NCBI GenBank assembly: GCA_947174615.1
Contig: CAMWJQ010000021.1
Location: 1-17,981, forward strand
DNA from: an uncultured Lachnospiraceae bacterium
Lineage (GTDB): Bacteria; Bacillota; Clostridia; Lachnospirales; Lachnospiraceae
Direction of reading: 5' to 3'
Length of the DNA: 17,981 bases
The position numbers and the translations under genes were made by a program. Positions 13,491 to 17,981 of the stretch are shown one piece after another (the stretch's first letter is position 1; each line of letters starts with the position of its first letter). The notes below the pieces were generated by a model. The model did no database searches, was not told the DNA's origin, and worked only from the letters and a program-made list of their open reading frames with translations.

Positions 13491-14276
13491 TTATATGCAC
13501 CATGCCGAAGCCACTGCCGCCTTCATCTCCTGTACGTATCGGCAGACAGGTTCGATACAGTTTTTTCCGTGCTGTGCAATCAGCGCAACAATGGCACTGC
13601 CCACGATGGCGCCGTCTGATACCGCTGCCATTTCCCGTGCCTGCTGCGGTGTTGCAATGCCAAATCCAATGGCGCAAGGAATATCAGACACCTTTTTCAC
13701 ATGGTCGATCATTTCCCTGATATTCGTTGTGATGCTGCTGCGAACTCCTGTCACACCGAGGGAGGACACGCAGTAGAGAAAACCTTTTGCCTGACACGCA
13801 ATCATATCTATGCGCTCCTTTGAAGTAGGCGCAATCATGGAAATCAGCTCGATTCCTGCCGCCTCACATGCACCGTTTACCTCCTCCCGCTCTTCAAATG
13901 GTACATCCGGAACAATGATTCCGTCGATGCCGCACTCTGCACACCTTTTTGCAAAACGTTCTGATCCATATGTGTAAACAGGATTGATATAGGTCATAAA
14001 CACGAGTGGAATATCCACCTTACTGCGCACTCGTTTCACCATGTCAAACAATTTGTCAGTCGTTGTCCCTGCCCTCAGCGCGCGCTCGTCCGCTGCCTGT
14101 ATGACCACGCCCTCCGCTATCGGATCCGAAAACGGAATCCCAATCTCAATTAAGTCCGCACCAGCCGCTGCCATCTGAGGAATCAATGCCTCCGTCGTCT
14201 CCAGATCCGGATCGCCCCCTGTCACAAAAGCGATAAATGCTTTCTTGTTTTCAAATGCTTTTCTAATTCTGGTCAT
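13491..14276 (-). CDS. trpA: Tryptophan synthase alpha chain
   Basis: TrpA cleaves indole-3-glycerol phosphate to indole and glyceraldehyde 3-phosphate; indole is channelled to TrpB in the alpha2-beta2 complex. With the start at 14276 (AGGAGA just upstream) the protein has 261 residues, the normal size; the frame is open a further 12 codons, back to 14312, but without support. Conserved blocks are FVTGGDPDLE (17-26), EIGIPFSDP with catalytic Glu44 (44-52), VFMTYINPVY, GIDGIIVPDVPFEE and CVSSLGVTG. The residue equivalent to catalytic Asp60 of the Salmonella enzyme is Glu55, and the following Gly-Pro is Gly-Val (AEGVVIQ). A Glu here occurs naturally in some clostridial TrpA as far as I recall, so the enzyme is probably active. 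It is 32 nt downstream of trpB. Confidence 0.96.
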   Translation of the reverse strand: MTRIRKAFENKKAFIAFVTGGDPDLETTEALIPQMAAAGADLIEIGIPFSDPIAEGVVIQAADERALRAGTTTDKLFDMVKRVRSKVDIPLVFMTYINPVYTYGSERFAKRCAECGIDGIIVPDVPFEEREEVNGACEAAGIELISMIAPTSKERIDMIACQAKGFLYCVSSLGVTGVRSSITTNIREMIDHVKKVSDIPCAIGFGIATPQQAREMAAVSDGAIVGSAIVALIAQHGKNCIEPVCRYVQEMKAAVASAWCI

Positions 14277-14308
14277 CTTTCTCTCTCCTCTCATAATTGC
14301 AGGGATAT

Positions 14309-15499
14309 TCAATCAAAAATCTTCACACCTCTGTACCGTGCAATGGCTGCCACATCTTTATCGCCGCGCCCTGATATGGTTACGACAAGAATCTGGTCTT
14401 TGCCAAGACTCGGCGCGATCTTTTTGGCGCAAGCGACTGCGTGCGCGCTCTCTATTGCCGGAATAATCCCCTCCGTCCTAGATAAATATTCAAACGCCTC
14501 CACAGCCTCATCGTCGGTAACTGGTACATACTCCGCACGCCCTGTCTCATTCAGGTGCGCATGCTCTGGTCCGATACCGGGATAATCCAAGCCCGCAGAT
14601 ATGGAGTAGACCGGCGCGATCTGCCCGTATTCGTCTTGGCAGAACAGCGACTTCATACCATGAAAAATACCAATGCTTCCATTCGTGATTGTCGCCGCAT
14701 TTTTCGGATTGTTGACGCCAAGCCCTGCCGCCTCGCAGCCAATCAATCTGACACTTGTGTCAGGTATAAATTCATAGAAAGAACCCATCGCATTACTTCC
14801 GCCGCCCACACAGGCAATCACTGCATCAGGAAGCTTCCCTTCCATTTCCATGAGCTGCTGCTTGATTTCTTCTCCGATAATCTTCTGGAAATCGCGCACT
14901 ATCATCGGAAACGGGTGCGGTCCCATGACAGAACCTAGCACATAGAGCGTGTCATCCATTCGGGACGCCCACTCGCGCATCGTCTCGTTGACAGCATCCT
15001 TGAGGGTCATGGTTCCTGAAGTTACGGGATGCACCTTCGCACCCAATAGTTCCATTCGATAACAGTTGAGCGCCTGTCTGTCCGTATCCTCTTTTCCCAT
15101 AAAAATCTCACATTCCAATCCCATAAGAGCTGCCGCCGTAGCAGTTGCCACCCCATGCTGACCTGCCCCCGTCTCCGCAATCACGCGTCTCTTCCCCATC
15201 TTCTTTGCCAGAAGCGCCTGACCCAGTACGTTGTTGATTTTATGGGAGCCTGTGTGATTTAAGTCCTCCCGTTTTAAATAAATTTTCGCCCCGCCCAAAT
15301 CTTTTGTCATTTTCTCCGCATAGTACAAAAGCGAGGGTCTGCCTGCATAGTTTTCCATTAAACTTTTTAATTCCGATTGGAATGCAGGGTCATTTTTGTA
15401 TGTTTCATATGCCTGTTCTACCTCCTGCACTGCAGGAACCAGTGTTTCTGGTATGTATTGTCCTCCGTATAAGCCATATCTGCCTTTTTTTGCTTCCAT
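14309..15499 (-). CDS. trpB: Tryptophan synthase beta chain
   Basis: TrpB is the pyridoxal-phosphate enzyme that joins indole and serine to make tryptophan. The 396-residue protein carries the Schiff-base lysine K87 in HTGSHKINN, the catalytic Glu109 in AETGAGQHG, the phosphate-binding loop GGGSNAMGS (232-240) and the C-terminal SGRGDKD segment. The N-terminus GRYGLYGGQYIPETL is typical of the TrpB1 form that works with TrpA, rather than the longer TrpB2 form. A GGGGAGGAAG ribosome-binding site precedes the ATG. It is 53 nt downstream of trpF and 32 nt upstream of trpA, so both subunits are made from the same transcript. Confidence 0.98.
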   Translation of the reverse strand: MEAKKGRYGLYGGQYIPETLVPAVQEVEQAYETYKNDPAFQSELKSLMENYAGRPSLLYYAEKMTKDLGGAKIYLKREDLNHTGSHKINNVLGQALLAKKMGKRRVIAETGAGQHGVATATAAALMGLECEIFMGKEDTDRQALNCYRMELLGAKVHPVTSGTMTLKDAVNETMREWASRMDDTLYVLGSVMGPHPFPMIVRDFQKIIGEEIKQQLMEMEGKLPDAVIACVGGGSNAMGSFYEFIPDTSVRLIGCEAAGLGVNNPKNAATITNGSIGIFHGMKSLFCQDEYGQIAPVYSISAGLDYPGIGPEHAHLNETGRAEYVPVTDDEAVEAFEYLSRTEGIIPAIESAHAVACAKKIAPSLGKDQILVVTISGRGDKDVAAIARYRGVKIFD

Positions 15500-15552
15500 C
15501 TTGCTTCCTCCCCTTATCTTTTTTATTATCTATATTTTGTACCTTTTCGATT

Positions 15553-16194
15553 TTATCGTTTCCTGACACATTCCAGAAACCTTTTTATCTTCTCTATATC
15601 CTTTACACCATCTGTCTCAACGCCGGTGCTGACATCCACGGCATAACAGTCCGTCTGGCGGATTACCTGATCCACATTGTCACAGTCAAGTCCGCCTGCA
15701 AGAAAGTATGGTTTGATCGTCTGATTTCTTTTGCGCAGTTTCGTGAAACTTTCCTGCAGCACTTCCATCGGAAAACAAGTTCCCGTACCGCCGGGAATCT
15801 CTTTTTTATAGGTATCAAATAATATAAAATCTGCATTTTCGGACATACATTCCACTACCTGATCCGCACATTGGACGCGAACTGCCTTTATGACAAGCGC
15901 GTCAGTTTTTTCCTTGATCTGCCGAATGTAGGATTCTGTTTCATCACCGTGGAGCTGCACCACATTTATGACATGTGTGTCACATAGCTGAAGAATGTGC
16001 GCGATTGGCTCATTCACAAAAACACCTACTGCCTGAATGCGTTCGTCTAACATCTGCCGCATTAAAGATGCCTGTTCATCTGTGACAAACCGCTTCGTCT
16101 TTGCAAACACAAACCCTGCATACTCCGGCAGATATCGGTTGACACTCTTTATATCTGCCAAGGTCCTTAACCCGCATATCTTAACTTTTGTCAT
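15553..16194 (-). CDS. trpF: Phosphoribosylanthranilate isomerase
   Basis: TrpF performs the Amadori rearrangement of phosphoribosylanthranilate to carboxyphenylamino-deoxyribulose phosphate, the third step from chorismate. The 213-residue TIM barrel shows the start KICGL with catalytic Cys7, QLHG (80-83), catalytic Asp127 in LFDTY, PGGTG (134-138), LAGGL (165-169) and the phosphate-binding DVSTGVET (187-194, more often DVSSGVE). It is a stand-alone protein, not fused to TrpC as in enterobacteria. Its AGGAG ribosome-binding site overlaps the stop codon of trpC (TAGGAG), with only 9 nt between the genes, which suggests translational coupling. Confidence 0.97.
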   Translation of the reverse strand: MTKVKICGLRTLADIKSVNRYLPEYAGFVFAKTKRFVTDEQASLMRQMLDERIQAVGVFVNEPIAHILQLCDTHVINVVQLHGDETESYIRQIKEKTDALVIKAVRVQCADQVVECMSENADFILFDTYKKEIPGGTGTCFPMEVLQESFTKLRKRNQTIKPYFLAGGLDCDNVDQVIRQTDCYAVDVSTGVETDGVKDIEKIKRFLECVRKR

Positions 16195-16203
16195 ACAAAT
16201 CTC

Positions 16204-17007
16204 CTATGCACCTCTTAATTCTCTAATCATCCCCAACTTATTGCTGCTGCGCATCAGTGTCTCGCCAATCAGTACACCGTCCACCCTTGCAGACCGCAGC
16301 GCCTGTATGTCCTCGGCACACTGAATGCCGCTCTCCGCGACAAAGAGGATGTTGTCCGGCGCCAGCTTTCGAAGCCGTATGCTGTTCTGAATATCCACTG
16401 TAAATGTTTTTAAGTCCCTGTTGTTCACGCCAATCAGCCGCGCGCCTGCGTCGAGTGCACTGTACAGCTCTCGCTCGTCATGCGCCTCCACGAGCGCCGA
16501 CAGACCCAACTCATCACACACTGCCTTGTATTCCCGAATGGTGTTCGTATCAAGCAGCGCCGCAATCAGCAAAACACAGGAAGCGCCTAACAGCTTTGCC
16601 TCGTAAATCAGATAGGGATCCACTGTAAAATCTTTTCGAAGCGTCGGAATAGAAACAATATCGCTGATTTCCTTTAAGAATCTATCGTCCCCCTTGAAAT
16701 AATCAGGCTCTGTCAGCACCGAAATACAATCTGCCCCAGCCTTTTCATACTCCAGCGCAATATCCCGATAGGAAAAATCCTCTGTGATGATTCCTTTTGA
16801 CGGCGAAGCTTTCTTTACCTCGCATATGAAGCAAATATCTTTTTCGGACTTGTTTCTTGAGGCAATTGCCTGCTCAAAAGGAAATACAAATGCCTCCTCT
16901 TCCGCCGCACAATTTAACGCACGTTTCTTCACTTCCTCAAATGGAATCATTCTGTTCTTGTACTCCACCCTTGCTCTGGTCGCGGCTGCCAAATCGTCAA
17001 GTATCAT
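16204..17007 (-). CDS. trpC: Indole-3-glycerol phosphate synthase
   Basis: TrpC closes the ring of carboxyphenylamino-deoxyribulose phosphate to indole-3-glycerol phosphate. The 267-residue TIM barrel has the conserved EVKKASPSKG (63-72), RKDF (124-127) with the catalytic lysine, the EAH segment with Glu174, GVNNRDL (193-199), AESGI (224-228) and the phosphate-binding GVLIGETLM near 244-252. Length is normal and it is not fused to TrpF. The ribosome-binding site is AGGAGGGA. It is 54 nt downstream of trpD and 9 nt upstream of trpF. Confidence 0.97.
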   Translation of the reverse strand: MILDDLAAATRARVEYKNRMIPFEEVKKRALNCAAEEEAFVFPFEQAIASRNKSEKDICFICEVKKASPSKGIITEDFSYRDIALEYEKAGADCISVLTEPDYFKGDDRFLKEISDIVSIPTLRKDFTVDPYLIYEAKLLGASCVLLIAALLDTNTIREYKAVCDELGLSALVEAHDERELYSALDAGARLIGVNNRDLKTFTVDIQNSIRLRKLAPDNILFVAESGIQCAEDIQALRSARVDGVLIGETLMRSSNKLGMIRELRGA

Positions 17008-17061
17008 AATCGTCCCTCCTATATGTATTCATCAAAGATTTGGATCTTTTCAATATACACG

Positions 17062-17981
17062 CTATGCGTTCGTGAGTCTTACAAAATTCCGGAGCGTCTC
17101 ATACGCCTTCCCGCTCCTGATTGTCTCGCGTGCGATTTCTACCCCTTGCATAATACCAGAAGCTCCGCCCATCAAATAAATGCCCGCACCAGCGTTTAAA
17201 ATCACTGCATCCGCCTTTGCGTCTGTGCACTCGCCTTTGAAAATACGTTCAATAATTTTTGCATTCTCAAGACCATCGCCTCCTATCAGGTCGCTCTTTT
17301 GACATCTTTTGAAACCAAACTGCTCTGGTGTAATCACATACCTTTCAAATTTTCCATCTCTGACTTCCACACAGGTTGTCGGTGCACTCATAGAAATCTC
17401 ATCGAGTCTGTCCTGTCCATATACCACAAGCGCACGCTTTACGCCAAGGTTGCTCAGCACATGCGCCATTGGTTCCACTAATTCCTCACTGTAAACTCCC
17501 ATCAGCTCTGCATTTGCCTGCGCAGGATTTGCGAGGGGACCGAGAATATTGAACACGGTCCTTAGCCCGATTCCTTTTCTTACGGGTCCTACAAAGCGCA
17601 TTGCCGCATGATATTTCTGTGCGAACATAAAACAGATATTTCCCTTTTCCAACACCTGTGCATTTTGCTCCGGCTCCAAGTCCAGCTTGACACCAAGCGC
17701 CTCAAGGCAGTCGGCAGCGCCACTTTTGCTTGATACGCTCCTGTTTCCATGCTTCGCCACCTTATACCCTGCCGCTGCTGCGACAATGCTTGCCGCCGTG
17801 CTGATATTGATGGAGTTTGCCTCATCGCCGCCTGTTCCCACAATTTCAAGCACATCACCGCTGACAGGGACTTTCGTGCCATGTTTTCTCATGCCCTTTG
17901 CAAATGCGGTAATTTCCTCGACCGTTTCCCCTTTCATGCGAAGCGCGGTGAGAAATGACGCCATATTTATCTGTTCCGCCT
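17062..17981 (-). CDS. trpD: Anthranilate phosphoribosyltransferase (N-terminus beyond the window)
   Basis: TrpD transfers phosphoribose from PRPP to anthranilate. The frame is open to the right edge, with the codons for AEQIN directly before MASFLTALR, a segment that lies about 35-45 residues into complete TrpD proteins; the first in-window ATG (17964) is therefore internal and the true start is outside. Visible motifs are GTGGD (PRPP loop), KHGNRSVSSKSGAAD, FNILGPLANP and the C-terminal NAGAGIYL. It is not fused to the glutamine amidotransferase as in enterobacteria, as far as the visible part shows. It is the most upstream trp gene in the window; trpE and trpG are expected just beyond it. 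Its co-substrate PRPP is the product of Prs, encoded some 8 kb away. Confidence 0.96.
   Translation of the reverse strand, partial: AEQINMASFLTALRMKGETVEEITAFAKGMRKHGTKVPVSGDVLEIVGTGGDEANSINISTAASIVAAAAGYKVAKHGNRSVSSKSGAADCLEALGVKLDLEPEQNAQVLEKGNICFMFAQKYHAAMRFVGPVRKGIGLRTVFNILGPLANPAQANAELMGVYSEELVEPMAHVLSNLGVKRALVVYGQDRLDEISMSAPTTCVEVRDGKFERYVITPEQFGFKRCQKSDLIGGDGLENAKIIERIFKGECTDAKADAVILNAGAGIYLMGGASGIMQGVEIARETIRSGKAYETLRNFVRLTNA

Noticed and set aside
14277..14312. Longer trpA N-terminus from 14312
   Set aside because: It would overlap the end of trpB and lacks a ribosome-binding site, whereas the ATG at 14276 follows AGGAGA and fits the family length.
15304..15822. Plus-strand 172-codon hydrophobic frame across the trpB/trpF junction
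   Set aside because: Hydrophobicity comes from the complement of the purine-rich ribosome-binding site and charged codons; it overlaps two certain genes and lacks a start context.

Overview
The window reads as chromosomal DNA from an endospore-forming, low-to-mid GC Firmicute, most likely a Lachnospiraceae-type clostridium. The basis is a clear SpoIVA (spore-coat ATPase), a tyrosine T-box riboswitch, strong AGGAGG-type ribosome-binding sites, a DUF512 radical-SAM protein next to Der, and the der-plsY-gpsA...spoIVA gene order. Species cannot be fixed from sequence alone. Gene density is high, and every gene except one (a PRPP synthetase) lies on the minus strand. I see no CRISPR array, tRNA, rRNA, IS element or phage gene.

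Region A (1-8384, minus strand, transcribed right to left): a radical-SAM DUF512 protein, Der GTPase, PlsY, GpsA, a MoxR-type AAA+ ATPase, a CoxE-like von Willebrand A (VWA) protein and a small four-cysteine basic protein follow one another with gaps of 22-61 nt. No terminator is visible until a strong hairpin at about 1325-1370, so this looks like one seven-gene transcription unit joining ribosome assembly and glycerophospholipid synthesis to an uncharacterised MoxR-VWA-zinc-ribbon cassette. spoIVA follows as a separate unit and runs off the left edge.

Region B (8385-9832): a divergent promoter region with two near-consensus promoters whose -35 boxes abut, possible operator repeats, then prs, an unusually long and divergent PRPP synthetase on the plus strand. 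It ends in a perfect 15-bp hairpin shared with the convergent tyrS.

Region C (9833-11529): tyrS, preceded by a fully readable T-box leader (UAC specifier, UGGUA bulge, mutually exclusive antiterminator and terminator) and a perfect TTGACA-17-TATAAT promoter.

Region D (11530-13413): two genes of unknown function, a predicted lipoprotein and a 253-residue soluble protein, directly downstream of the trp genes.

Region E (13491-17981): trpD (cut by the right edge), trpC, trpF, trpB, trpA, giving four of the steps from anthranilate to tryptophan in pathway-like order; trpE/trpG presumably lie beyond the right edge. The PRPP made by Prs is the co-substrate of TrpD. The best candidates for something under-described are the MoxR-VWA-zinc-ribbon cassette placed between gpsA and spoIVA, the divergent Prs with its shared promoter region, and the unknown pair attached to the trp operon.
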